Below are positions 38,093 through 48,386 of a DNA stretch of 64,000 nucleotides, one piece after another; the stretch's first letter is position 1, and every line of letters starts with the position of its first letter. Location of the stretch: positions 863,791 to 927,790 of the forward strand of contig NC_018312.1 of NCBI RefSeq assembly GCF_000234665.1. The letters are read 5' to 3'. Made by a program: the position numbers and the translations under genes. The notes below the pieces were generated by a model, which was not told the DNA's origin, did no database searches, and saw only the letters and a list, made by a program, of their open reading frames with translations. The DNA is from Leishmania mexicana MHOM/GT/2001/U1103. Taxonomy: Eukaryota; Euglenozoa; Kinetoplastea; Trypanosomatida; Trypanosomatidae.

Positions 38093-40411
38093 ATGCCGCC
38101 TGGAAGAGGCCGAGGCAGCTTTCAAAGCCGCGGTGGGAGTCGCCATGCTGGTGGCGGCAACCGGGGGCGCGGGGGTGCTGCAGCGGTAGCTCACAAATCC
38201 GCCCCTGCGCGAGTGACGCGCTCCGCCGTGCCCGCCTTCCCAGTTGTATCTCGCGGCGGTGAACCCGCTGAGCCGACGACCTCATCTGCGCGTCTTGCGC
38301 CGCTCCAGCGGACGCTGCAGCGGCAAGAGCCGCAAGGCAGCCGCAGCACGCATGACGACGGCGGTGACGACGCCCCACCGGTGGCGGTGAGCGCGCGTCG
38401 TGGACCGGCGTCAGCGGGCGAGGAAGAGAGCGGCGGCTTTATCCCACCTAGGTCGCAGAAACAGCAGCGCGGCCGCGGCCGCGCCGTGGATCGTGGCGGC
38501 TGCGGACGGGGTGACGGGGGTGGCGGTGCTCGAGGACGCGGCGGCGAAGGCGGGTTTCCTGGCGATCGTGGCGGCTTCCGCGGTCGCGCCTCTGCGTCGT
38601 CCGCTTCCGCCTTCTCGTCTCGTGGCCGCGGGCGCGGCGGCTCTCCGTATTCCCCGCACCGCGGTGGGCATGATAGCAGTGCCTCTCACCATGGCGAGGA
38701 AGATCACGATAGCGACGAGGAGGCGGGCTTCGATTCGAACGCAGCTAAGAGTGGCCCTCGCACCCACGTCATCACCACCGTAACTGCCAGCGGCACGGAG
38801 CTTCCGAAGAAGCTCAACACGAAGGTTTTCATCGATGGCCTGCCGTACACGTACGCCGCCGAGCCTGGGAAGCCCACGCTGGAAGAAGAGGTGCTACAGT
38901 TCGCGTCGGCGTGGAAGGTTGGCAAGCCGCTGCGTCTCATTAAGAAGCCTGGGCAGGGATTTGGCTTCCTCGTGCTTCAGTCCCCCAACAGCGTCTCCAC
39001 CGCCGTGCGGGTGCTGAATGGCCGCAAGTTCCTCGGCCGCACCCTCCGCGTTGAGGAGCCGAAGCCGAAGGACTTGGAAAAGATGAAGGACATTGGTGGG
39101 ATGAAGGACATGGGGAAGGACAGCTTCAGGCGACAGGTGCTGCTCACAGACTTGGCCAAGGTGGCGCAGCCAGAGATCATCCGCGAGGTACTGCGCGACG
39201 TTGCCCCGCAGCTGGAGAAGAAGCTGGAGGCGATTAAAATGACCTCGCAGAACCGCAAAGCCTTCCTGACCTTCGAGACGGAGGCGGAGGTGACGCCGGC
39301 CATTACCTTCCTCGACGGCTTTCACCTCCTTGGGCGGCGTATCAGCGCCACGAAGGCGGCGGCGCCCGGCTCGCTGCCCTACTCACACGGTGTCGTCAGG
39401 ACGTCACACGGGGCTGGCGGGCTTGCTGGCAAGAGCACCGCGGCTGTCTCGCCCGCGGCCGGCGGGCCTGCGGTTGCGGAGGCTGATGACGACGAGGAGC
39501 TCACCGTCATGCCGCTCGGCTTGGAGCCGGCCAAGGTGGCCTCTGCCGTGACCCGTCGCTGCGCACATGTCGAAAATGCGTCAGCTTCTGCCACCGGTGC
39601 GGCGAGTAACGTCACGGGGCGGACGGAGAAGTACAACCTCCTCGACGACGGCCCCAAAGACATTTATGTGGGGAACGTCGGTGAGGATGTGACGGAGGCG
39701 ATGCTGCGGCAGCACTTCGCGCCGTGCGGGGCAATCCGCAAGTGCGAGATCCTCGTGCACCCAGAGACGCACCTATCCATTGGTATTGCCCACATCGAGT
39801 TTGCGCTGCCAGCCTACGCTGCATATGCGCAGGAGCGCTATCACGGCTCGCGTCTACGCGGCTGCGTCCTTCGCGTGGATCGCGGCGAGACGGCAAGTGG
39901 GCCTCTTGTGGCGGAGTTGCCTCCGGAGGAGGCGGAGGAGGACTATGACGAGGACGTTTACATGGAGCGCTACGGCGTGAAGGACAAAAGGAAGTACTTT
40001 AAGGGCACGTCGGTCGCGGCCGCGATGGGCGCTGACCCGAACGCGGACGATGATGAAGACGACGGCAGCGACATTGAGGACGCGCTCACGGGACGCGCCA
40101 AGAACGCCTCGAGCAAGAAGAACGGCAAGCGCGAGCGTGGGGATGCCAAGGCGGCGGCACGGGAGCCGGCAGCGGCAGCGAAGCGCCAGCGCACCGAGGC
40201 TCCGGCATCAAGGGCCAAGCCAGCCATAGCCGTCGTGGCTGCCAACGACAACGACGACGACGACGAGGAGCACTTCTTCGATGCGGATACCGTCGCGGTT
40301 GCAGGTGCCGGAGCCTCGTCTCGTGCCTCGGGGCAGAAGACGGTGAAAAAGATCGCTGCTGATAAGCGACGATCTGGCAAGGGCAACCATAAGAAGGCGA
40401 AGAAGCGGTGA
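38093..40411 (+). CDS. RNA-binding protein with RGG region and three RRM-like domains
   Basis: The 772-residue product starts at ATG 38093 and opens at once into an Arg/Gly-rich region (residues 3-35, then Gly/Arg-rich again about 120-205), a typical RGG region that may be methylated and bind RNA. Three RRM-like folds follow: about 243-322 (T-K-V-F-I-D-G-L-P-Y with a G-F-G-F-L-V-L core), a more divergent one about 347-425 (Q-V-L-L-T-D-L and K-A-F-L-T-F), and about 520-600 (D-I-Y-V-G-N-V with I-A-H-I-E-F). The C-terminus is acidic, then Lys/Arg/Ala-rich, ending K-K-A-K-K-R. Composition suggests a nucleolar or nuclear factor in RNA processing, such as ribosome biogenesis; this is inference. The frame is open upstream only from a TTG. 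Confidence 0.88.
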   Translation: MPPGRGRGSFQSRGGSRHAGGGNRGRGGAAAVAHKSAPARVTRSAVPAFPVVSRGGEPAEPTTSSARLAPLQRTLQRQEPQGSRSTHDDGGDDAPPVAVSARRGPASAGEEESGGFIPPRSQKQQRGRGRAVDRGGCGRGDGGGGARGRGGEGGFPGDRGGFRGRASASSASAFSSRGRGRGGSPYSPHRGGHDSSASHHGEEDHDSDEEAGFDSNAAKSGPRTHVITTVTASGTELPKKLNTKVFIDGLPYTYAAEPGKPTLEEEVLQFASAWKVGKPLRLIKKPGQGFGFLVLQSPNSVSTAVRVLNGRKFLGRTLRVEEPKPKDLEKMKDIGGMKDMGKDSFRRQVLLTDLAKVAQPEIIREVLRDVAPQLEKKLEAIKMTSQNRKAFLTFETEAEVTPAITFLDGFHLLGRRISATKAAAPGSLPYSHGVVRTSHGAGGLAGKSTAAVSPAAGGPAVAEADDDEELTVMPLGLEPAKVASAVTRRCAHVENASASATGAASNVTGRTEKYNLLDDGPKDIYVGNVGEDVTEAMLRQHFAPCGAIRKCEILVHPETHLSIGIAHIEFALPAYAAYAQERYHGSRLRGCVLRVDRGETASGPLVAELPPEEAEEDYDEDVYMERYGVKDKRKYFKGTSVAAAMGADPNADDDEDDGSDIEDALTGRAKNASSKKNGKRERGDAKAAAREPAAAAKRQRTEAPASRAKPAIAVVAANDNDDDDEEHFFDADTVAVAGAGASSRASGQKTVKKIAADKRRSGKGNHKKAKKR

Positions 40412-40950
40412 GTGGTGCGACAGCGCCTCTGCCCCCTTCCTCTCCGTACCACCGCAAAGATAGGGGTAACTAATCTACTACTGCAGCGAGTAATCTATGG
40501 CGTAACTGCAATGCCAATGAACAGCCTTCCATCGCAAAGCGCACAGTGAACGTGGGGGCTGTATGGGGACGCGTTGCGCCGTGTCCCGGTATTGCCGCGG
40601 CTACACGCGGTGACCCATATCAGTCTGCTTGTGGCTGCCTGTGTGTATCTGTGTGGCAGATATGCATCATCTCTCCTCCTTGTTCCCCTGCACACCCGCC
40701 TCCGTCGCGGTGGTGGTGGTGATAAAGGCGGTGTTGCGTGCACGCGTACGTGCTTGTGTAAGCCCAGCGGACGTGTGATGCCACCTGGCCGTTGCTCCCT
40801 CAGCCTCCGCGGCAGCGCCTTCCCCGAACATTCATCGACTTTATAGGCGTTGTTTTGTCCTTTTTTTTCGCTTGTCTCCACTTCTCGTTTCGGGTGTTTG
40901 CTTCTTTCAACGTCAACTCGAGCTCCCTCGCTTGCCGCGTCTTTTCGCTT

Positions 40951-40986
<36 letters not shown>

Positions 40987-41162
40987 ACGCACACGCGCCA
41001 CACTCCTCTGTGAGCCGGTGGCGCAGGGGCAGAGATTGAACGTACAAGAAGACCCTTACCGCTTCTTCAGGAAGCATCACCTTGACAAACGAAAGGGGGC
41101 GCGGAGAGCGCAGCAGCACATCGCCCACAAGGTGCGTACGCGTCAACAGCACGAGCAAGTCG
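40412..41162. other. Intergenic spacer with long CA repeat
   Basis: No supported gene. It holds the RRM gene 3' UTR and a CA tract at 40951-40997. The AG at 41029-41030 or one farther on could be the acceptor for the next small gene. Confidence 0.55.
40951..40997. repeat. CA microsatellite
   Basis: About 47 bases of CA repeat, interrupted by GCA units in its 3' half. Preceded by a pyrimidine-rich segment. Confidence 0.85.
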
Positions 41163-41576
41163 ATGACTGGCTATTCCTTTTCTCGGCCGAGGGAGCTCCC
41201 TCGTAAGCCGATTATTCGACGCACCCGTAGTTGGCGCGGCATTATGCAGGTCCGCTTCAACGACAGCCGCGCAGACCGCAACAAGATCGGGGTGCAGGCG
41301 TTCTTTTGGGCACCGATGCGCATCTTTGGTTTGGGTCTTTTCGCCACCTGCAGCCTCTACTACTTGATGGGCCATGACAGCTTCGTGCACACGCTACTAG
41401 GCTACGAGTCGGAGATGCAGTACGAGGCACGCGTCAACCCCATCACCGAGGGACAGTCGCAGAACTTTATGATTTTAGATAGGGACCGCGCCTGGAAGTC
41501 GCCGGTGCGAAACTTGGAAAAGCCACTGCATCCGGTGCGCGAGTTTGACGTGCTGCGCGACCCCAAGTCGACGTGA
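41163..41576 (+). CDS. Small single-membrane-segment protein, possibly mitochondrial
   Basis: The 137-residue product starts at ATG 41163; the frame is open a little farther upstream through a TTG. The first 45 residues are very basic (Arg/Lys/Ser-rich, almost no acid), like a mitochondrial targeting sequence or matrix-facing tail. One membrane segment lies at about 49-69. The remaining ~65 residues are polar, with many Asp, Glu, Arg and Pro. This layout suits an accessory subunit of a mitochondrial inner-membrane complex, which is inference. Next to it are spacers with long CA tracts. I do not recognise the family. Confidence 0.7.
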   Translation: MTGYSFSRPRELPRKPIIRRTRSWRGIMQVRFNDSRADRNKIGVQAFFWAPMRIFGLGLFATCSLYYLMGHDSFVHTLLGYESEMQYEARVNPITEGQSQNFMILDRDRAWKSPVRNLEKPLHPVREFDVLRDPKST

Positions 41577-41781
41577 TGGGTGACCAGCGGAGAATGGCGA
41601 GACGGAGGATCCGCGGGGGAGGGAGGGGGTGGACGTGCGAAAGCTCAGAGGGCGTCGCACCGCTCCTGGACCCGTGCGTCCGCGTCTGTGTGTGCGCAGA
41701 GAAGACGAATGAGAAAAAGTGAAGGCACTCTGAAGCCGTATGCTTGTCGCTGCTGTGGCTGGCGCCATCGCGTTCTCTAAA

Positions 41782-41785
<4 letters not shown>

Positions 41786-41820
<35 letters not shown>
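41786..41820. repeat. CA microsatellite
   Basis: About 17 uninterrupted CA units in the 3' flank of the small membrane-protein gene. Confidence 0.9.
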
Positions 41821-41823
<3 letters not shown>

Positions 41824-42666
41824 GTCCACAAGGTGCAGGTGTGGCGTGAATCTTCCTCCTCTCCCCTCCCGTCCCTGCTTCTGCATCATACAAGGGCGAT
41901 GCTGCAGCTGCGCGCTTGCGCTTGTGCGCTCACATGCTTGGTGTCTGGATGACAGGCACAAGCGAATAACGAAGCCCACCGTGCATACAGGCATACATGC
42001 GTATAGAACACCCAGGGGAGAGGTTGTGCAACGCAGACGGCCTCCGCCGAGCGGCCAAGTGGTCACCATTGTTGCAGCCGCGGTGACGGTAGTGGTGTGG
42101 GACCGCCACGAGTCAGCTCGACGAACTTGACAGACACAAAGTGGAAACAGAACGCTTGCTTTGTTTCCCACGCACGCGCTGCTCATTCGATGCACCCCAC
42201 CCCCCTCGAGCTCTGGCTGGGTGCGTGCTGTGTTGTGTCTCCTTGCTTCACGTGGGTCTCTCTCTTCCACTCATTCCGAGACCGTCTCGCCGCATGTGTG
42301 CCGCGCCGCTGCGTCTGCTTGTTCTGCTTTCATGCCATGCTCTCCATCCTCCGCCTCCTCTTCTCCCTCTCTCTCACTGCGAAAAGCCACCGCTAGTAGG
42401 GACTCCACGCAAACGCCTGTGTCGCCCATCTACGCCGCTGCAGACTCGTAGCGCGGACGCCACGCACATACGCCACGCACATACGCATCCATAAAGCCAC
42501 ATAAACATCTGATTCGGCTCTTACCGCATCTCGCTACGTTCCCACTGAACAGCGACGGCGACTTGCCGCCCCCCCGGCAGCTGCTTCCCCCTCTCCTCTT
42601 CGCCTTCACGTCTCTCTCCTACTGGGGCGTGCAGTGACTAGTGCGGACACGAAGTCAACAGCTGAG

Positions 42667-42693
42667 CTCTGCCTGTCTGCCTGTTGTGCACAG
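42667..42693 (+). promoter_or_regulatory. Candidate spliced-leader acceptor for RSP4/6
   Basis: A pyrimidine-rich stretch (tctgcctgtctgcctgttgt, then gcacag) ends in AG at 42692-42693, four nt before the ATG. If used, the 5' UTR would be almost absent; a farther acceptor upstream is possible. Confidence 0.3.
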
Positions 42694-42697
42694 AGCC

Positions 42698-44464
42698 ATG
42701 GCGGGCATAGACGAGCATCAAATTCGCCAGTCGGCGCTCTGGGGTCACATGACTCAGGTGCTCGCGCAGGTGATCCGTGAGAGGCCCGCCAACGCGATGG
42801 ACGCTCTCGGCGCGGCTTCCAACCAGCTCCTGTCCGGCAGCGCTGTGCCCCCCATGAAAGGCAATACGTACGCCGATCCACGGCCCACCGCTCGCGCTGC
42901 GGCCCCTGTTGACTCCTTCACGAACACGCGCTGGGCTGCCAACACGAACACCGCCTTGGCACCACCACGGCCGCCACGCCGCCCACGCCACGCCGACGCC
43001 GAAGACGAACAAGAAGAGGAGGAAGCAACCGCCGACGCCGGGGTGGATGGCCAGCCGCAAGTCGACCTTGCGGATCACCCCGGCGCCCTTAGCGATGTCG
43101 TGACGGAGCAGCAGTACTTCAACATGGTCGGGCTTGGTTTGCCGCATGTAGACGCGTATCGCCTGCTCATTGGCCTGCGCCAGCTGATTCGGTCTGAGCC
43201 GCTGTCCACCGTGCGCTTCTGGGGTGTGGTCACGGGAAGCTCGTACGACTACTACGTTGCGGAATGCCAGGTGGATGAGGATCGTATGCAGGAGAACGCT
43301 GACATAACCGGCGAAGGCGATGGGGAGGACGACATGGAAGAGGAAGAGGAGCACGCTCCCGTTTCGCAGATCGCTGACGTGCTCTGTTCCGTGGCAGGGG
43401 GTCGTCTTGCCCGCCGCTGGCCACGTCCGTCGGCGCCGGCGGAAGAAGCCGGCACGGGCCTCAACACCATGTGCTACTATGCTTCGACTAGCGCGGACCC
43501 CACGACTTGGACACGGCTCCCGGACGTCAGCCCGCACCACATTACAGTCGCCCGCGCCTTGCGCTGTCGCTTCACTGGTAACCTTGACGCCCCCGTGCAC
43601 GGGCATCCGCGCTTCATGGGGTGCGAGAAGCACTACCTGCGCGCTCAGATTGCGCGCATCACGAGCGCGTGCCGCATCGCACCAGTGCAGACGTTCACCA
43701 CCGAGGGCGCAGTGCCCGACGTGGAGGAGGATGAAGAGGAGACCTCAGCTCGACCACCGCCGACGGCGGTGCCGGCCTACGCTGTGTTGCCGCCGCTGCT
43801 GCCGCAAGAAGCGCCGGACGAGGAGGATGCGGAGGCCATCGCAGCTGTGCAGGCGTGGTACAAGGGATACACCAAGGGGGAGCTGATGCAGGCGAAGGGG
43901 TGGTCGCACATTGCCCCGTCGGTGCTGGACTGCGGCCGCGTCACGACGGTGCCGGTAGAGGAGGAGGAAGAGCCGGCTGATGGTGAAGACAACGGGCAGG
44001 AGAACGGCGCGAACGCTTCTGAGCCGTCACCGCCGCCGGCGCCCGAAATGATCGCGCCTTTCCTGTCTGACATTAGCCTCGACGCGCCACTCTCCTACCC
44101 CGGCCACAGCCGCTCCCACCTCGCTGCCTGGACCTTTCGCAAGGCCTACGAAGGGGAGGGGAGCCTGACAGCTGTGTATGTGGCAAAGTCCCTCCGCTGG
44201 CCCGGCGCGGTCACCTACGCGGTGACGACTGCCGGGCGTCCTGGCGCCTCTTACCAGATGATGTACTATGGCACGGGTCTCAAGGACATGCAGGGCGCCT
44301 ACTACGCCCCACCCCTGCCCCCCCCTTGCTTCCACGAGTACGTCGAGGCGCCTGGCGAATTCGACGGTCAGCGGGACTGCACCATAGATGAAGAGCTGCG
44401 CTACGCACCGCCTCCCCCGCGCCCGGAAGCCGAGGGGGAGGATGAGGAGGAGGATGACGTGTAG
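42698..44464 (+). CDS. RSP4/6: Radial-spoke head protein 4/6
   Basis: The 588-residue product belongs to the RSPH4A/RSPH6A family, structural proteins of the radial-spoke head in 9+2 axonemes, which pass signals from the central pair to the dynein arms. The C-terminus shows the family hallmark: S-L-R-W-P-G-A followed by a G-T-G-L-K-x-x-x-G-A-Y-Y-A-P-P-L-P-P-P motif and an acidic end with D-C-T-I-D-E-E. Middle conserved parts include F-N-M-V-G-L-G-L-P, a segment with R-F-W-G-V-V-T-G-S-S-Y-D-Y-Y-V, and R-F-M-G-C-E-K-H-Y-L-R-A-Q-I-A-R-I. Three acidic low-complexity insertions are present (about 105-125, 205-225 and 430-445). Start: first ATG after a splice-acceptor tract. Confidence 0.93.
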   Translation: MAGIDEHQIRQSALWGHMTQVLAQVIRERPANAMDALGAASNQLLSGSAVPPMKGNTYADPRPTARAAAPVDSFTNTRWAANTNTALAPPRPPRRPRHADAEDEQEEEEATADAGVDGQPQVDLADHPGALSDVVTEQQYFNMVGLGLPHVDAYRLLIGLRQLIRSEPLSTVRFWGVVTGSSYDYYVAECQVDEDRMQENADITGEGDGEDDMEEEEEHAPVSQIADVLCSVAGGRLARRWPRPSAPAEEAGTGLNTMCYYASTSADPTTWTRLPDVSPHHITVARALRCRFTGNLDAPVHGHPRFMGCEKHYLRAQIARITSACRIAPVQTFTTEGAVPDVEEDEEETSARPPPTAVPAYAVLPPLLPQEAPDEEDAEAIAAVQAWYKGYTKGELMQAKGWSHIAPSVLDCGRVTTVPVEEEEEPADGEDNGQENGANASEPSPPPAPEMIAPFLSDISLDAPLSYPGHSRSHLAAWTFRKAYEGEGSLTAVYVAKSLRWPGAVTYAVTTAGRPGASYQMMYYGTGLKDMQGAYYAPPLPPPCFHEYVEAPGEFDGQRDCTIDEELRYAPPPPRPEAEGEDEEEDDV

Positions 44465-46355
44465 TGAGGGCGGTTTTGGCGGCGATGAGGTGCTGCCACA
44501 CTGGGCGAGGAAGCGCGGCAGATGCTTGGAGACAGCGCAGGCTGGCGTGCTCTCACACCTCTTGTCGCTCGACGTTCTCCGTTTCTCTCTTGCTTGGTGC
44601 GTGTGCGCACACGCGCTACCCTTCCACTCCCATCTTCCACGCGCAACTCGCAAGCGTCGAAGGGAGGGGGTGGAGCAGGGTCAGCGGATGCCGGTGGAGG
44701 CAGCGGCGGGGGTGGGTGGGCGGCAACATGTACATTTATTTCTCTCTTGTATGCGTGTGTGTTCGGGCTTGGTATGTACATAGGGACGAAGGAAAAGATT
44801 CAGCCAGGAAGAGATGCTGCTGCGCACCCCATGACGGGGATGACGTGGGCTGTGGGTCGTGCGGGCCAAATGGTGGATGAGGAGGCAGAAACCAGGCATG
44901 GGTACGGACGCCACGCCTGCCTTTCCGTACCTCATCAATCGACACACAACCGCCTGTTGTTGTCGCCGCATGACTTCTACGTGCGCTGATTCATGCACCG
45001 CTGCGCACACGCACACGCTGGCACACACACACGCACACACAGAGACAGACATACGAGCACCGTGGGCGTAAGAGCTCATCGGTGTTCCGCCCGCCCCACT
45101 CCCCGTACGATCACCATGGTGGTGCGACGAAGGATTCGTGAGTGGACTGAGGTGCGTGTGCGTGTGCGTGTGCGTCTCGTGCCTTTCTCCTTGCTATTTC
45201 TTTTTTTTTTGTTTCGCTGCGGTGTGCGCGTGGATGAGGATATGTGATGATCGATACCGTTAGAGTGAGAACTGCGCGACAGAGGGAGGGAGCAGTGGGG
45301 CTGCATCCTACATGCCTGCTTTCGCGGTTGAGCGAGGCAGAACGCCCCGGCGGCCAAGCCACCACATCAGTTGCCAGCACCTTACAGCAGCGCCGCGTGC
45401 ATCGGATTGCAACCCTGTCGCAAAAGACATATGCTCATCCAAGTTCCTTGCGTCTGTGTACGCTTGTGTGTGTGTCGATACCTACACACATACACACAAG
45501 GCAAGGCAAGGCAAGGCTCAAGCAGCTGAAATGGAAGGCGCGCAGCTTGCGCTGCTAGCTGCCTCTCAGAGCTCACTCGCTCATCATGCCACTCCACCCG
45601 GGGTCTCGACCCCTGCGAATCCTTCTCCCCCCTCATTTCTCGTGCCTCCTGCCGGCTATTCCTTTCCTTTCCTTTACCTTGTTTGTGTACCATGGCTTGC
45701 TACCGCATACCCGCCCGTAGACACGCACCTGCTCATCAGCTCTTCTCACGTACGCACAAGAAAGGACGCCACTCACATGCCACTCACATCGGCCTCTGCT
45801 TTCGTGTCCTTCCACCGTGTACTGTCGGCGTTGCGCTATCCGTCATTCCCGCTTTTTTCCATCGTGTCGCATTGAATGTTGCACCTTTGCGTTGTGGCAG
45901 ACTCGTGGCGGTGCGCCCTCCTTCCCCTCCCCTTCCTCCTCCACGGCGTCATTTCCGAATCTCTCCGTTCGTGTATGTGTCGCAAGCCGAGCACCCCTCC
46001 CCCACACCCCCACCCAGCCATCCACGCACACCCAGATGGAAACGCGCACAGGCGCATAACCCTCGACGCATCAATCATTTTTCCTGCGTAGCATCAGCCA
46101 CGCCGCACGCACGCACGCACCCACACAACCCGGATTGGAAAATCCATCAGCCTCGCCTGGCATTCCTTCCTAGTACGTGTAAACATATACAAACACACGC
46201 CTATATATAGAGAGAGTTGTTTTCTGGGCTTTGGTGAGGTCACGGTATTTGGATTGATTCTCGCGCCTGTATTGTTGCCTGCCTCTCTCATACCGCCTTC
46301 GCCTGTATCATCTCGCGGTTTCTGTCCTTCGCCGCATCTGCGGCGGGCAGGCTTC
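44465..46355. other. 1.9-kb intergenic spacer, no gene seen
   Basis: No supported gene. CA-rich segments lie at 45005-45045 and a G-G-C-A-A repeat (four units) at about 45500-45519. The stretch should hold the RSP4/6 3' UTR and the PHO4 5' UTR; AG at 46349-46350, 5 nt before the ATG, is a candidate acceptor, but it follows a GC-rich rather than a pyrimidine tract. Confidence 0.55.
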
Positions 46356-48286
46356 ATGGGGGCCCTTTCCACTTGCAAGCTGGATGTGAACACCACACTC
46401 CCGCTGGTGTGCATATGCACGCTGCTCTCCTTCCTGTGCGGCGTCGGCATTGGCGCGAACGACCTTTCCGCCAACTTTGCGATGGTGGTAGGGAGCGGCT
46501 CTCTCAACATGAAGCAGGCGATCATCTACTGCACCGTCTTCGAGCTGCTGGGTGCTGCCTTCATGGGCGGCCATGTGAGCAACACCATCCGTAGCGGCAT
46601 CGTTGACCCGGTGCTGTTTTCGCAAAACAAGGATGTTGTGGTGATCGGCATGACGTGTGCCAGCTTCGCCGCGGCACTGTGGCTGTACTTGTCGGCGGTG
46701 TTCGGTCTGCCGGTGTCCATTACTCACACAGTTGTTGGGTCGATTCTCGGCTTTGCGCTCTTCGCCACGGGTGGGCTCACGTACGTCAAACCGAGCGGGG
46801 TGGTTGCGGTGGTGATCTCATGGCTCGCGGCACCGATAGCTGCGTGCGGCGTGACAGCGCTGCTGTTTTACTTCATGCGGCGCGACATCTTCAAGGTGAA
46901 GGGGCGTTCCTTTGAGCTGACCCTGGCCGTCCTGCCGCACTGCCTCCTCGCATCCCTGCTGGTGGACTTCTTCTTCATTGTCCTCGAGCAGCCACCGATC
47001 ATGTCGCAGAGGTTTGCTCAGAACGTCCCGCTTCACGTACAGTACGCCATCCTGCTTGTTCTCATATTCCTCTTCTGCTGGGGGGCGAAGGTGTGGGTAT
47101 TCCCGCAGGTGGCGGTGGCCGCGATGAGCGCGCGGTCATTTGTGTGGGAGAGCGAGGCGCTGCGCACGGAGCCGATGGAGATGGAGGACGGCTTGGCGCT
47201 GGATAACATGAAGGACCTGTCTTTCTTCAAGTCAAGAGGCGACGTGAGTGCGACGGCGCCCGTCTCGGCAGAAAGGCAGCCTCCGCGACCTAACCACCAG
47301 CACCAGCTGCCAGGTGGTGCGACGGACACGCTGTTGGTAGCCCTGCCGGCAGGTGTGGCGCTGCCACCGCCCTCGCTGCCAGATAACCCTGTTCTTGTGT
47401 CTACCCTAAACTCCCTGTCGCTTGACCATCGCAACGACTGCGCTGCAGATCACGGCAGCTCTGAGAGAAGCTCCACTTCTGACTGCCCGACGCACTCCCG
47501 CCCCCCCACGCCGACTTCGCTGCACCACAACGCCTCGCTTGTGCTCTCCTCCATCTCCGCCTCGGACAGTTGCTTTCTACGGAAGGGAGGCATGGTGCGT
47601 CTGGCACCCGTGCGGACGCGCGGGCACTCGCCCACATTACAGACGCAGACCAAGTCATTCGCCACAGCCGCGGTGCTTATCCAGGGTGGCGCCAAGGCTG
47701 CACATCACCTTCCCAGATGCCACCTCGCCTCGTCTGATTGCGGATGCAACGAGGCGCAGCCGGTGCAGTCGGCGGGCTTGACGACGTACGGCAGCACGGA
47801 GAGCACGAAGCCGGCATTAGAGAATTCCAAGGGTGAAGGAGGGGTAGTGCAGATTTCGTGCTCCCCCGTGTTGGTGCACAGCGAGGACGAGTTTGGCGAG
47901 GAGGACTGGGCTATGGATCACCCAATGCAGCCCATTCGCTTTGGGGGTTTCCTCATCAAGCCCTTCAACCCGCGCGCCGAGTACCTCTTCACTGGCCTAC
48001 AGGTGGTGGCGGGAAGTATATCCAGTTTTGTCCACGGCGCGGTGGCTGGCGCCAATGCCACCTCGGCCTTCATCATCCTCTACGATGCCTTCACGAACCA
48101 CGAGTTGCAGGAACCTGGACTCAGCTCGCAGTGGTCGATGCTGCCGGCGATGCTTGGCATGGCGATCGGCATGTTCGGCCTCGGCGCGAGTCTCATGAAG
48201 ACGGTTGGGATGGAGCTGGTAACCGTGACGCCGGCGCGAGGATGGTGCATTCAGATCGGCAGCACCTTCGTTACGATGGTGCTGAC
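46356..48286 (+). CDS. PiT/PHO4-family phosphate transporter, 3' end lost in assembly gap
   Basis: About 643 residues are visible before the gap. It belongs to the PHO4/PiT (SLC20, Pho89) family of cation-coupled inorganic phosphate symporters in the plasma or organelle membrane. The first half has several membrane segments (residues about 12-260) with the family signature G-A-N-D-L-S-A-N-F-A near 33-42 and L-P-V-S-I-T-H-T-V-V-G-S in the matching N-terminal repeat. A long Ser/Pro-rich cytosolic loop covers about 260-535. The second repeat starts at about 540, with Q-V-V-A-G-S-I-S-S-F-x-H-G-A and A-G-A-N-A-T-S-A; here the usual acidic D of GAND is A-T. The last visible residues are a W-C-I-Q-I-G-S-T-F-V membrane segment. 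The second P-V-S/T-T-T-H motif and the C-terminus fall in the gap. Confidence 0.9.
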
Positions 48287-48386
48287 NNNNNNNNNNNNNN
48301 NNNNNNNNNNNNNNNNNNNNNNNNNNNNNNNNNNNNNNNNNNNNNNNNNNNNNNNNNNNNNNNNNNNNNNNNNNNNNNNNNNNNNN
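48287..48386. other. Assembly gap of 100 N
   Basis: Exactly one hundred N residues, the conventional code for a gap of unknown size. It cuts the phosphate transporter in its last membrane region. The sequence after it cannot be put into frame with the sequence before it. Confidence 0.99.

Larger units (their letters stand above)
41577..42697. other. Intergenic spacer with CA repeat
   Basis: No supported gene. A CA repeat is at 41786-41820. The 5' UTR of the radial-spoke gene probably begins at the acceptor immediately before its ATG. Confidence 0.55.

Noticed and set aside
41000..41050. A tRNA-like stretch (gagccggtggcgcaggggcagag) before the small membrane-protein gene
   Set aside because: No matching B box, anticodon stem or acceptor stem could be found, so the resemblance is by chance.
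40951..41820. CA tracts considered as possible CRISPR or tandem-repeat arrays
   Set aside because: They are plain dinucleotide microsatellites with no unit-and-spacer structure, and CRISPR arrays are not expected in a eukaryotic nuclear genome.
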